64,000 nt of DNA from Amycolatopsis aidingensis (lineage in GTDB: Bacteria > Actinomycetota > Actinomycetes > Mycobacteriales > Pseudonocardiaceae). Both the position numbers and the translations under genes were made by a program. Of this stretch, positions 1-8,373 are shown piece by piece. The DNA is taken from contig NZ_CP076538.1 in the NCBI RefSeq assembly GCF_018885265.1, positions 4,066,001 to 4,130,000 of the forward strand, in the 5' to 3' direction. How positions within the stretch are numbered: position 1 is the first letter of the stretch; each line of letters begins with the position of its first letter. The notes beneath the pieces are model-generated. The model worked only from the letters and a program-made list of their open reading frames with translations. It was not told where the DNA came from and ran no database searches.

Positions 1-389
1 CCGCACACCACGGCCACCCCGATCCCGTCCGGCGTGCCCGCGCGCAGCAGCGCGAAGGTGTCGTTGCCCACCCGCACCGAGCCCGACCAGCCACGCCCGG
101 CCAGTGCCTCCCGCAGTGTGTCCTCCTCCTGCGGCAGGTCCAGCCCGGCGAGATAGGCGGAGGTGTGCACGCCGAACGGGCGGCCCGCTGGCAGGCCCGC
201 CGCGGCGAAGGCGTCCAGCACCAGTCCCTCGAACACCTCCAGTGCCCGCGGCACCCCGACCGCCTGCGGGGAGGCTCCTGGCCCGCGGGAGCGGCCCAGC
301 ACCACCCCCGCGGTGCTCATCAGCAGCACGTCGGTCTTGCTGTTGCCACCGTCGATCGCGATGACCACCTCACCGCCGGTACCGTTCAC
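1..389 (-). CDS. BadF/BadG-type sugar kinase (GlcNAc kinase-like), 3' part cut by window edge
   Basis: Only the N-terminal ~130 residues are in the window. They show the phosphate-1 loop of the ASKHA fold (VIAIDGGNSKTD), typical of the BadF/BadG/BcrA/BcrD family that includes eukaryote-like N-acetylglucosamine kinases. The chosen GTG overlaps the stop of the GH4 gene in a GTGA arrangement (4-nt overlap), implying translational coupling; an ATG at 401 is the alternative. It is the last visible gene of a sugar ABC-transporter operon, so it probably phosphorylates the imported sugar or its hydrolysis product in the cytoplasm. That it acts on GlcNAc is inferred from the family and from the DasR-like site upstream of the operon. 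Confidence 0.82.
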   Translation of the reverse strand, partial: MNGTGGEVVIAIDGGNSKTDVLLMSTAGVVLGRSRGPGASPQAVGVPRALEVFEGLVLDAFAAAGLPAGRPFGVHTSAYLAGLDLPQEEDTLREALAGRGWSGSVRVGNDTFALLRAGTPDGIGVAVVC

Positions 390-1666
390 CGGCGGGCCCA
401 TGGCAGGTAGGGCGCGTTCAGCCGCACCAGCTCGTCGGCAAGGGTGTCGGCGTACTCGTACTGGCCGACGAGCGGATGTGCCAGCAGCGCGTCCGCCACC
501 CGGTCCCTGCCGCCGTGCAGCGCGGCTGCCAGCGCCAGCTGCTCGTACGAGGTGACCTGGGAGATCAGCCCGGAAAGCAGCGGCGGAACCGGCCGCGCCG
601 GCAGCGGCCTGGCACCTGATCCGTCCACAGTGGCCGGAACCTCGATCACCGCATCCGCGGGCAGGAACGGCAGGGTCTGCCCGTTGCGCACGTTCACCAC
701 ATGTTCCTCGGCCGGCCCGCCTCCGGTGAGGGCATGCACCAGCTGCACGGCGGCCTCGGAGTAGTACGCCCCGCCCCGCTGCGCCAGCTGCGCCGGCTTG
801 TGTACCACGGTGGGGTCGGCGTACAGCTTCAGCAGCTCCGCCTCCACCTCGCCGACCACCTCGGCCCGCGGGCGCTCGGTACGTTGCGCGCGCACCACCT
901 CGTCGTGCGCGTAGAAGTACTTCAGGTAGTACGAGGGGACCATGCCCAGCCTGCGCAGCCACGGCAGCGGGGTCCCGACATGCTCGGCGAGCCGCGGCCC
1001 GTGCTCGGCGAGCAGTTCGGGCAACCGGTCGGTGACACCCTCCTCGCCCGCCACCAGTACGGCGCGTTCCCAGCTGAGGTGGTTCAGCCCGACGTGCTCC
1101 AGCCGCACCGCACCGGTGTCCACCGCCAGCAGCTCAGCGAACAGCCGTTGCAGCCCGATCGCCACATTGCACAACCCGACCGCGCGATGCCCCTCGTCCA
1201 GCAGTGCCCTGGTGACGATGCCGACCGGGTTGGTGAAGTTCACCAGCCAGGCGCCCTCGCCCGCCACCTCGCGGACCCGGCGCGCGATGTCCAGCACCAC
1301 CGGCACCGTGCGCAGCGCCTTGGCCAGCCCGCCAGCGCCGGTGGTCTCCTGCCCTACGCAGCCGCAGTCCAGCGGGAAGGTCTCATCGGAATGCCGGGCC
1401 ACCTGACCGCCGACGCGCAGCTGCAGCAGCACGGCCAGCGCCCCCTCGGCGCCCTCGGCCAGGCTGGTGGTGGTCCGGATCCGCGCCGGGTGACCGGCAT
1501 GCGCGAGCAGCCGGGCGCAGCAGGAGCCGACCGTGGCCAGCCGGTCGGTGTCCGGATCAACCAGTACGATCTCGCCGACGTCCACACTGGACCGTCCGGT
1601 GGCGATACCGTCCACCAGCTCGGGTGTGTAGGTGGATCCCCCGCCGACCACCGTGAGCTTGCTCAA
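386..1666 (-). CDS. GH4 family 6-phospho-beta-glucosidase-like enzyme
   Basis: A 426-residue protein, the normal length for glycoside hydrolase family 4, which uses NAD+ and a divalent metal in a redox-assisted hydrolysis. The N-terminal dinucleotide loop GGGSTYTP is at residues 8-15. The metal/catalytic Cys-Asn pair (LCNVAIG) is at about 166-167, and the conserved His of GLNHLSW is near 196. The TTG start overlaps the permease stop (TTGA), so the gene is coupled to the transporter. GH4 6-phospho-beta-glucosidases usually act on PTS-phosphorylated disaccharides. Here the uptake system is an ABC transporter with a kinase next door, so the true substrate (phosphorylated chitobiose, cellobiose or another beta-glycoside) is unknown. 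Confidence 0.88.
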   Translation of the reverse strand: MSKLTVVGGGSTYTPELVDGIATGRSSVDVGEIVLVDPDTDRLATVGSCCARLLAHAGHPARIRTTTSLAEGAEGALAVLLQLRVGGQVARHSDETFPLDCGCVGQETTGAGGLAKALRTVPVVLDIARRVREVAGEGAWLVNFTNPVGIVTRALLDEGHRAVGLCNVAIGLQRLFAELLAVDTGAVRLEHVGLNHLSWERAVLVAGEEGVTDRLPELLAEHGPRLAEHVGTPLPWLRRLGMVPSYYLKYFYAHDEVVRAQRTERPRAEVVGEVEAELLKLYADPTVVHKPAQLAQRGGAYYSEAAVQLVHALTGGGPAEEHVVNVRNGQTLPFLPADAVIEVPATVDGSGARPLPARPVPPLLSGLISQVTSYEQLALAAALHGGRDRVADALLAHPLVGQYEYADTLADELVRLNAPYLPWARR

Positions 1667-2556
1667 CCTTTGACTCCCGTGAAGGTGATACCGCGCACGA
1701 AGGACTTCTGCGCGAAGACGAACAGGACGATCACCGGCGCCATCACCAGCGCGGTGGCCGCCATGGTCAGGTTCCATTCCACGTGGTGCATGCCGCGGAA
1801 GGAGGCCAGTGCCAGGGACAGCGTCCAGCTGTCCCGGTTCTCGCCGGTGAACAGCAGCGGCCCGAAGTAGTCGTTCCAGGTGAACAGGAAGCAGAACATC
1901 CCGGTGGCCACGATCCCCGGCTTGGCCATCGGAATGACCACCCTGGTCACCACCTGGAACTGGTTGCAGCCGTCGATCCTGGCCGCCTCGAGGTACTCCT
2001 TCGGGATGGTCAGGAAGAACTGCCGCAGCAGGAAGATGCTGAACGCGTCGAAAAGGAAGTAGGGCACGATCAGCGGGGCCAGGCTGCCGGTGAGCCCGAG
2101 CCGTACCCACAGGTCGTACAGCGGCACGACCACCACCTGCGGGGGCAGCATCATGGCCGCGATGGTCAGCAGGAAGAACAGGGTCTGCCCGCGCCAGCGC
2201 AGCTTCGCCAGCGCGTAGGCCGCCGGGATCGCCGACAACATGATGCCGAGCGTGGCCAGCCCCGAGTAGGTGAGGCTGTTGAACAGGTACAGGTGCAGCG
2301 GCGCCTCCTCGAACACCCGCACGAAGTTCTCCAGATGCCATTCCTCCGGCCACAGGCTGGAGGTCATCGCCTGGTCGCTCTCCATCACCGCGGTCAGCAG
2401 CACGAAGACGATCGGCAGCAGGAACAGGATGCCGAGGCCGAGACCGAGGCTGTGCGTGGCCACCCAGTACAACCTGCGGTCCCAGCTCGCGCGCCGGGCC
2501 GCCGCGGGCCGCGGCGGCCGCGGTCCGGTGGGTGTGGTCGCCGTCGTCGTGCTCAT
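1663..2556 (-). CDS. Carbohydrate ABC transporter permease, MalG type
   Basis: A 297-residue inner-membrane permease with about six transmembrane helices. The conserved cytoplasmic EAA loop (YLEAARIDGCNQFQ, then IPMAKPG) docks onto the ATPase subunit. Its ATG overlaps the stop of the preceding permease (ATGA), and its own stop overlaps the GH4 start, so three genes are tightly coupled. No ATPase gene lies in the operon; as in many actinobacterial CUT1 systems, a shared MsiK-like ATPase elsewhere probably energises it. The substrate is not readable from the permease, but the context (GH4, BadF-type kinase, DasR-like site) favours a beta-linked or amino-sugar oligosaccharide. Confidence 0.9.
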   Translation of the reverse strand: MSTTTATTPTGPRPPRPAAARRASWDRRLYWVATHSLGLGLGILFLLPIVFVLLTAVMESDQAMTSSLWPEEWHLENFVRVFEEAPLHLYLFNSLTYSGLATLGIMLSAIPAAYALAKLRWRGQTLFFLLTIAAMMLPPQVVVVPLYDLWVRLGLTGSLAPLIVPYFLFDAFSIFLLRQFFLTIPKEYLEAARIDGCNQFQVVTRVVIPMAKPGIVATGMFCFLFTWNDYFGPLLFTGENRDSWTLSLALASFRGMHHVEWNLTMAATALVMAPVIVLFVFAQKSFVRGITFTGVKG

Positions 2557-3545
2557 CGGGCCGCCTCCTGCACATCCGAGGCTTTCCGCAGCTGGCGCAC
2601 CAGCACGGCGGTGAACGCGAAGGAGACCAGGAACAGCAGCACGGCCATGGCGGCGGCGTAACCCATGTTGAAGTAACGGAATCCCTGCACGTAGAGCCAG
2701 ATCGGGTAGGTCAGCGTGGAGTTCTGCGGTGCGCCGATGGTCTTGGTGTTCCCCGCGACGTCCGCGGCTCCCTGCGCGACCGAGGCGGCCACGACGGCCT
2801 GGGTGAAGAACTGCAGCGCGAAGATGATCGAGTTCACCACGCCGAACAGCAGCACCGGGGAGATGGACGGCAGGGTGATGTGCCAGAACCGGCGCAGCGG
2901 CCCGGCGCCGTCCAGCGCGGCGGCCTCGTAGTGCTCCTGCGGCACGTCCAGCAGCGCCGCCAGGATGATGATCATGAGCTCGCCGGAGCCCCACATCACC
3001 AGCAGGGTCAGCGCGGGCTTGGACATCGCCGGATCGTTGAACCACAGCCCGCCCTCGATGCCGAGCAGCCGCAGGAACCGGTTCACCGGCCCGAACTCCG
3101 GGTTGAACAGGAAGACGAAGGCCAGGGTCGCGGCGGCGGGCGGGGCCAGCGCGGGCAGGTAGCACAACGTACGCACCAGACCCACGCCCCGCCGCAGCCG
3201 GGAGATCACCGAGGCCACGCCCAGGGCGAAGACCACCCTGGTCACGGTCAGCACGACCACCAGCCAGGTGGTGTTCCACGCGGCGGTGGCCACCAGCGGC
3301 TCGCTGGTGAACATCCGGATGTAGTTGTCGAAACCCACCCAGGACGGCGGGTTCAGCAGGTCGTAGTCGGTGAAGGAGTAGTACAGCGTGGCGATCAGCG
3401 GGTAGCCGAAGAAGATCAGGAACCCGAGCAGCGCGGGCGCCATGAAGGCGAGCACGGTGACGCGACGGCGGCGGGAGCGCCGCGCCCGTTCCCCTTCCAG
3501 GGTGGGCGCGACGCTCTCCTTCGCCCGGCCGAGAGTGGCGGTCAT
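2553..3545 (-). CDS. Carbohydrate ABC transporter permease, MalF type
   Basis: A 330-residue permease of the CUT1 binding-protein-dependent family. A basic cytoplasmic N-terminus (ARRSRRRRVT) precedes the first helix. The EAA loop is EHYEAAALDGAGPLRR followed by LPSISP. It sits 9 bp downstream of the binding-protein gene and overlaps the MalG-type partner by 4 nt, so the two permeases will be made in equal amounts and form the heterodimeric channel. Nothing is missing relative to family length. Confidence 0.9.
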   Translation of the reverse strand: MTATLGRAKESVAPTLEGERARRSRRRRVTVLAFMAPALLGFLIFFGYPLIATLYYSFTDYDLLNPPSWVGFDNYIRMFTSEPLVATAAWNTTWLVVVLTVTRVVFALGVASVISRLRRGVGLVRTLCYLPALAPPAAATLAFVFLFNPEFGPVNRFLRLLGIEGGLWFNDPAMSKPALTLLVMWGSGELMIIILAALLDVPQEHYEAAALDGAGPLRRFWHITLPSISPVLLFGVVNSIIFALQFFTQAVVAASVAQGAADVAGNTKTIGAPQNSTLTYPIWLYVQGFRYFNMGYAAAMAVLLFLVSFAFTAVLVRQLRKASDVQEAAR

Positions 3546-3554
3546 GGGTCTCGC

Positions 3555-4916
3555 TCAGTTCCCGCCGCTCTTCTGCGCCAGCGCGTCGTTGATCTGGGCG
3601 TCCACCTCGGCCAGCCCCTTGTCCAGGTCCGGGACCTTGCCCGCCTGCCAGCGGGCGGCGAAGTCGTTGACCGCCTTCAGATGCGCGTCCCCGATCACCG
3701 TGGTGGGATTGGGCAGCAGCTTCCCGCCGGAGAACAGGTCGAGGAAGGTCTGGAACTGCTCGTCCACCTCCAGCCGGGGGTCCTCCAGCGCGGGCAGCGT
3801 GCTGGGCACGTTGCGCAGCCCGTTGCCCAGCTGCACCAGCGTGTCGGTGTCCAGGGACATCTGCTTGATCAGTTCCCAGGCTGCGCCGGGATTCTCCGCC
3901 CCGCGCGGGATGGCGATGATGGTGCCGGTGGTGAACGCCCCGCCGTAGCGGTCCGGCTTGCTGTCCGCGACCGGCGGCGGCGCGGTACCGTACTCCAGCT
4001 CCGGTGCCTGATCCGCAAGGAAGGCCGTGCGGTACTCCCCGTCGAGCATCATCGCCACCTCACCGCGGTGGAAGGCGTTGTCGGCGGAGAACTGGTCGCC
4101 CAGTCCCGCGGTGAACCGTTCCAGGTTCTCGTAGCCGTAGAAGTCGACCAGCCGCTGCTGGAACCGGAACATCTCCTTCCACTCCGGACTCCCTGCCAGG
4201 TTGGACCTGCCCTGCTCGTCCAGCCAGGTCGCGCCGAAGTTCGGCGCCCAGATCTGCGCCTGGTTGGCGTAGAACGGCATCGAGGGCAGGAAACCGGCCA
4301 CCTTGATCGAGCCGTCCGGGTTGAACTCGGTGAGCTTCTTGGTGTACTCGAACAACTCCGAGGTGTTCTTCGGCGGCCCGGAAAGGCCGGCCCCTGCGAA
4401 CATCTCCTTGTTGTAGTAGAGGCCGTAGACGTCAGCGAGCATCGGCATGGCGCACCGCTTGCCCTGGTACTCGGTGTAGGAGCGCACGGCTTCCGGGATC
4501 ACACTCAGATCGATCTCGTCCCGCTCGAGATAGGGCCCGAGGTCGGTGAAGCTGCCATTGTCGCACCAGGTGCCGAGGTTGTCGGTGTAGAAGGAGATCG
4601 CCACGTCCGGCGGGTTACCTGCGCGGATGGAGGCGGCCAGCTTGTCGTCGTCCTGGTTGCCCTCGTGGTTGATCTCGATGTTCGGGTACTTCTGCTTGAG
4701 GTTGTTCAGGCCCTTGGTCACCACGTCGTACTCGCGCGAGGCGAACTTGCTGTACACGGTCAGCGTGAGCGACTCGTCGGCGGCGGGCGCGGGTGCCGCC
4801 TCGCCGTCCTGTTCTGGCCCGCTGACCGCGCCGGAGCAGGCCGTCGTCAGCATCGCCGCGGCCGCCAGTGCCGCCAGGGCACGGGCCTTCTTCTTGGGGG
4901 TCCGGATGGAGCGCAT
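3555..4916 (-). CDS. Extracellular sugar-binding lipoprotein (family 1 solute-binding protein)
   Basis: A 453-residue substrate-binding protein. A type II signal peptide with lipobox LTTAC gives a lipidated Cys near residue 27, followed by a Glu/Ala/Pro linker and a typical CUT1 binding-protein fold (e.g. GNPPDVAISFYTDNLG, YGLYYNKEMF). The start at 4916 is preferred over an in-frame codon at 4934 because GGAGGG lies at the right distance upstream. It is the first transporter gene and lies about 50 bp downstream of the ROK regulator on the same strand. The ligand is unknown; DasA/NgcE-like chitobiose or GlcNAc binding is suggested only by the context. Confidence 0.9.
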   Translation of the reverse strand: MRSIRTPKKKARALAALAAAAMLTTACSGAVSGPEQDGEAAPAPAADESLTLTVYSKFASREYDVVTKGLNNLKQKYPNIEINHEGNQDDDKLAASIRAGNPPDVAISFYTDNLGTWCDNGSFTDLGPYLERDEIDLSVIPEAVRSYTEYQGKRCAMPMLADVYGLYYNKEMFAGAGLSGPPKNTSELFEYTKKLTEFNPDGSIKVAGFLPSMPFYANQAQIWAPNFGATWLDEQGRSNLAGSPEWKEMFRFQQRLVDFYGYENLERFTAGLGDQFSADNAFHRGEVAMMLDGEYRTAFLADQAPELEYGTAPPPVADSKPDRYGGAFTTGTIIAIPRGAENPGAAWELIKQMSLDTDTLVQLGNGLRNVPSTLPALEDPRLEVDEQFQTFLDLFSGGKLLPNPTTVIGDAHLKAVNDFAARWQAGKVPDLDKGLAEVDAQINDALAQKSGGN

Positions 4917-4965
4917 CTGCCCTCCTGTGATCACTGGATGGGGACGGTGGAGCGGTTCCGGGAGC

Positions 4966-6153
4966 TCACCGGCTCCCGGAGGGAAGTCCGAACACCTCCT
5001 CGCGCACGGTGGCCAGCGCCGACTGCAGCGCGCCCGCCCGCACCGCGTCGGCCGGTGCGGCGGCCAGCTCGACCGGGGTCCGCGGCACCACCAGCTCGTG
5101 CAGCTCGTGCGAAACCAGCTCGAGCAGGAGATCCCCGCCCGCCCTGCTGACCTCGCCGCACAGCAGCACGGCCTCCGGGTCGAGCACGCTGACCACGTTC
5201 GCGATCCCGGCGGCGACCCGGCGGGCGAGGTCGGTCAGGAACGCCCTGCCGGCCTCGCCCGCCTTCACCGCCGCACCGACCGCCGCCCAACCGGTGTCGG
5301 CGGAGATCTCGTGTGCCTCGGCGAGGGCGAGGATCGCGGGCGAGTCGACCAGGTCGCCCCAGCGGGCACCGAACCGGTCGAAACCGGTGTCGGTGCGCGC
5401 CCGGTCGGGCACCTGCAGCCAGTCGATCTCCCCGCTCCCGCCCGATGCACCGCGGCGCAGCCTGCGGTCCAGCACCACCGCGCCGCCCGCGCCCTCGCTG
5501 AGCCACACCAGCACGAAATCGTTCAGCTCGGTGGCCCCGCCCTCGGCCATCTCGTGCAGGGCCACCAGGTTCACGTCGTTCTCCACGGTCACCCCGGTGC
5601 CGAGCGCGGCGCCGAGGGCAGCCGGGAGGTCGAAGCCGGACCAGCCGGGCAGGTGCGGTGCCGACTCCAGCCGCCCGGTGGCCGGGTTCACCGCCCCCGG
5701 TGCCCCGATCACCACCTGGTGCAGCTGCGCCGGCGTGAGCCCGGCGGCCCCGGCTGTGCCCGCCAGTGCCGCGGCGAAGGCGGCCACCACATCGGTCCCG
5801 GCCAGCACCGGCACCTCGGGCGGCTCCGCCCTGCGCTGCGCCAGCGCCCTTCCGGTGATATCGGCGATCACCATGTCCGCACCGTGCGGGGTGAGGTCCA
5901 CCGCGGCCACCCTGGCGACCGCCCCGTTGACCGCCCAGAGTTGCGCACGGGGCCCGCGCCCGCCGTCCCGCACGCCGTCCTTCACGACGACGCCCTCCTC
6001 CTCGAGACGGGCGAGCAGCTGCGCGGTCGCCGGCTTCGAGAGGCCGATCACGTCCTCGAGGTGGGACCTGGTCAGCGGTCCCTGCTTGAGCAGCGTGTCG
6101 ATGGCCGCCCGGTCGTTGATCTCCCGCAGCAGCCGCGGGCTCCCCGTGCGCAC
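4966..6153 (-). CDS. ROK-family transcriptional regulator of the sugar operon
   Basis: A 395-residue ROK protein: an N-terminal winged helix (about residues 14-65, ending LLARLEEEGVVVKDG) followed by the sugar-kinase-like ROK domain (VIGAPGAVNPATG, VENDVNLVALHEM, GAGGAVV). The start is a GTG preceded by a G-rich Shine-Dalgarno (GGGGGGTGG). The Cys-rich zinc motif of classical ROK proteins, expected soon after GEIDWLQV, is absent: no Cys occurs there. Being first in the operon, it probably autoregulates and controls the transporter in response to a sugar. Two candidate operators lie just upstream (6191-6210 and 6228-6243). Confidence 0.88.
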   Translation of the reverse strand: MRTGSPRLLREINDRAAIDTLLKQGPLTRSHLEDVIGLSKPATAQLLARLEEEGVVVKDGVRDGGRGPRAQLWAVNGAVARVAAVDLTPHGADMVIADITGRALAQRRAEPPEVPVLAGTDVVAAFAAALAGTAGAAGLTPAQLHQVVIGAPGAVNPATGRLESAPHLPGWSGFDLPAALGAALGTGVTVENDVNLVALHEMAEGGATELNDFVLVWLSEGAGGAVVLDRRLRRGASGGSGEIDWLQVPDRARTDTGFDRFGARWGDLVDSPAILALAEAHEISADTGWAAVGAAVKAGEAGRAFLTDLARRVAAGIANVVSVLDPEAVLLCGEVSRAGGDLLLELVSHELHELVVPRTPVELAAAPADAVRAGALQSALATVREEVFGLPSGSR

Positions 6154-6190
6154 TCGCCACCCCCCTGGGCCGGTGCCGACCCGACCGATT

Positions 6191-6210
6191 TAGATAGGAA
6201 ACTTTACAGA
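6191..6210. promoter_or_regulatory. AT-rich candidate ROK operator
   Basis: TAGATAGGAAACTTTACAGA is an AT-rich patch in otherwise GC-rich DNA, with an imperfect dyad around GAAACTTTAC. GGAAA-CTTT half-sites are common in actinobacterial ROK operators. It lies about 40 bp upstream of the ROK start, so it may bind that regulator or contain promoter elements. Assigned by pattern only. Confidence 0.35.
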
Positions 6211-6227
6211 CGGTTTCGAGACACTGT

Positions 6228-6243
6228 AGTGGTCTACACCACA
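6228..6243. promoter_or_regulatory. DasR-responsive (dre)-like operator
   Basis: AGTGGTCTACACCACA matches the DasR dre consensus A(G/C)TGGTCTAGACCA(G/C)T except for the central G to C change and the last base. DasR is the GntR-type GlcNAc regulator of streptomycetes and relatives. The site sits between the ROK-led sugar operon and the divergent secreted-protein gene at 6356, so either or both could be under GlcNAc control. Confidence 0.55.
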
Positions 6244-6355
6244 CTCGTCAACGGGCGAACTCCGGGAAAAACACGAGAACCATTCACATAGCGGGTACCG
6301 GGTCGGGGCCGCCGCTGGTATCCAGAAACCACCCCTGCATCGAGACGGAGTCCCC

Positions 6356-7204
6356 ATGCGCAGAACCGGGATACTGACCGCCCTGCTCGCCACCCTCCTG
6401 CTGCTCTCCCCGGGCCTCGGGCACGCCGCCCCGGACACCGGACCCTGGGTGCCGATCGGTTCGGACCGGGCCCGCCCGCTGGACGAGAGCCAGGGCCTGG
6501 CGACCGTGATACGGCCGGACGGCGGCTTCATCCGCTACACCGGGGTGGGCACCATCCCGCCAGGACTCGCCGTGCGCGGCTGGAACCATGTCGGCGACCC
6601 CGGTGCGCGCCACGGCTACTACGTGGAGCCCTACCAGCGGGACGACCGCGGGCCGAAGTTGTTCCGGGTGCAGGCGCCGGACGGTTCCTGGGCCGAGTAC
6701 ACCCACCAGCTGGAGTCGTGGGAGGCGAACAACAACTCCTTCGCGGCGGTGTCCCCGGACGGCCGCTGGCTGGTGACCGGCGAGTGGGGCACCAAGGACC
6801 GGCTGCTGGTACATCCCATGCCGGGGATTGTGGCCACCGACCCGGCCGCCGACCTGCCGCTCGCCTTCACCATCCGGCTGGACCGGCCGGTGCGGGACGT
6901 CCAGGGCTGCGCGTTCTTCTCAGCCACCCGGCTGCTGTGCTCCTCCAACGACCCCGATGGCTCGCTCTTCGGCGTCACCAAGCCGTTGCTGCGGCTCGAC
7001 CTGCCCGGCCCGCTCGCCGGGCAGGAGGTGACCGCGCGGGTCAGTGCCCTCGGCCGGCTCCCGCTGGAGAGCGCCTGTTCCGGCGAGTTCGAGACCGAGG
7101 GCATCGACTACGACCCGCGGGACGCAACCCTGCGCGTCGTGGTCCTCTCCCCCGGCTTCTGCCTGCTCACCGACAGCAAGACCTGGCGCTTCCGCCTGCG
7201 CTGA
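6356..7204 (+). CDS. Secreted protein of unknown function
   Basis: I do not recognise a named family. The 282-residue product begins with a clear Sec signal peptide (MRRTGILTALLATLLLLSPG, cleavage probably after GHA). The mature part has repeated WLVTGEWGTKD-like and SPDGRW segments, as seen in beta-propeller or bridge-like secreted proteins. Four Cys in the second half (GCAFF, LLCSS, ESACSG, GFCLL) could form two disulfides. It is transcribed divergently from the ROK operon across the DasR-like site, so it may respond to the same sugar signal, but there is no direct evidence that it acts on chitin. Confidence 0.7.
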   Translation: MRRTGILTALLATLLLLSPGLGHAAPDTGPWVPIGSDRARPLDESQGLATVIRPDGGFIRYTGVGTIPPGLAVRGWNHVGDPGARHGYYVEPYQRDDRGPKLFRVQAPDGSWAEYTHQLESWEANNNSFAAVSPDGRWLVTGEWGTKDRLLVHPMPGIVATDPAADLPLAFTIRLDRPVRDVQGCAFFSATRLLCSSNDPDGSLFGVTKPLLRLDLPGPLAGQEVTARVSALGRLPLESACSGEFETEGIDYDPRDATLRVVVLSPGFCLLTDSKTWRFRLR

Positions 7205-7229
7205 CCAGAGGACTTGGCAGGATGGGGAC

Positions 7230-7622
7230 ATGATCGCAGTCAGTCCGCAGTTGCGGGAGTTCTGGACCGAGCGGCTGTTCCCGACCCTGACCACCCTGCG
7301 GCCGAACGGGCTGCCGCACGTGGTCCCGGTGGGCGTCACGGTGGACGAGGACTTCGCCGTGGCGCGGGTGATCTGCAGCCGGGGCAGCGTCAAGGCGCGC
7401 AACGTCCGCGCGGCCGGACCGGCGGGCGCGCCGGTGGCGGTCAGCCAGAACGGGGCCGGGCGCTGGTCCACCCTGGAGGGCAGGGCGGTGCTGCGCGAGG
7501 ACGCCGAGGCGGTACGCGAAGCCGAGGAGCGCTACGCCCGTCGCTACCAGCGGCAGCCGAGGCCCAACCCGGAGCGGGTGGTCCTGGAGATCACCCTCAC
7601 CCGGCGGCTCGGCATGGCCTGA
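7230..7622 (+). CDS. PPOX-class F420-dependent oxidoreductase-like protein
   Basis: A 130-residue split-barrel flavin/deazaflavin-binding protein (pyridoxamine-5'-phosphate oxidase-like superfamily). Family features are the N-terminal strand pair TLRPNGLPHVVPVGV, a central SVKARNVRAAG segment and VAVSQNGAGRW. Such short actinobacterial members usually bind F420 or FMN and reduce small molecules in the cytoplasm; no substrate can be read here. The ATG at 7230 lies 25 bp after the preceding gene's stop, with the purine-rich GGATGGGG upstream. The gene ends 20 bp before a convergent MBL hydrolase. Confidence 0.78.
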   Translation: MIAVSPQLREFWTERLFPTLTTLRPNGLPHVVPVGVTVDEDFAVARVICSRGSVKARNVRAAGPAGAPVAVSQNGAGRWSTLEGRAVLREDAEAVREAEERYARRYQRQPRPNPERVVLEITLTRRLGMA

Positions 7623-7642
7623 GCCGCTTCCGCCCAACCGGC

Positions 7643-8350
7643 TCAGCCGAACACGGCCCGCCACTCCTCGAGCGACCGCGGGCGGAACACCATGTTGCGC
7701 TCGCGCACCTGGGACAGCGCGGCCGAGGGATCGGCGGAGTACAGGTGGCCGGGGTAGACCACGGGGTCGCCATCCAGCCCGGCCAGCCACTGCAGGCTGC
7801 GGTACATCGCGTCCGCGTCCCCGCCGGGGAAGTCGGTGCGGCCGCAGCCCTCGAGGAACAGGGTGTCCCCCGCGATCAGCTTGCCGTCCAGCAGGAAGCA
7901 CTGGCTGCCCGGGGTGTGCCCAGGGGTGTGCAGCAGCCGCAGCGGGATCGCCCCGACCTCGAGCCGCTCGTCGTGGTCGTGCCCGACCAGGTCGTTCGCG
8001 GACAGGCCGGTGACCCGCCGCACCCACTCCGTCTCGTCCCGGTTGACGTGCACCGGCACCGGTTGCAGGGCCATCAGCTCGGGCAGGCCGGGCAGGGCGA
8101 AACCCATCATGTCGCCGCCGACGTGGTCGGGATGGTGGTGGGTGGCCAGCACCCCGGTCAGCCGCATCCCGTCCGCGGCCAGCGTGTCCAGCAGGTCCTG
8201 GACCGCGTAGGCCGGGTCGACGATCAGCGCCTCCCCGGTTTCCCGGTCGCCGATGAGGTAGCTGAAGTTCGCCATCTGGGTGGCCACCTGGTCGCCGACG
8301 GCGAAGTCGCGGCCCGCGAGCAGCTGGCGGAAGTAGAGCCGGTCGGACAT
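7643..8350 (-). CDS. MBL-fold metallo-hydrolase (glyoxalase II / persulfide dioxygenase-like)
   Basis: A 235-residue metallo-beta-lactamase fold protein with a full metal site: HHHPDH (ATHHHPDHVGGD), the downstream His in LHTPGHTPGS, the bridging Asp in LIAGDTLF and the late His in VYPGHLYS. The GCGRTDFPGGD segment resembles glyoxalase II-like and persulfide-dioxygenase-like hydrolases. Probably a cytoplasmic thioester or persulfide hydrolase; the substrate is unresolved. It is divergent from the methyltransferase at 8374 with only 23 bp between starts, so the promoters must overlap. Confidence 0.82.
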   Translation of the reverse strand: MSDRLYFRQLLAGRDFAVGDQVATQMANFSYLIGDRETGEALIVDPAYAVQDLLDTLAADGMRLTGVLATHHHPDHVGGDMMGFALPGLPELMALQPVPVHVNRDETEWVRRVTGLSANDLVGHDHDERLEVGAIPLRLLHTPGHTPGSQCFLLDGKLIAGDTLFLEGCGRTDFPGGDADAMYRSLQWLAGLDGDPVVYPGHLYSADPSAALSQVRERNMVFRPRSLEEWRAVFG

Positions 8351-8373
8351 GGCCCGATGGTATCCGGGTCAGA

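Noticed and set aside
386..2575. A fused permease-GH4 protein of 729 residues in one frame.
   Set aside because: The first ~300 residues are the wrong frame of the MalG-type permease; the GH4 protein starts at the TTG that overlaps the permease stop.
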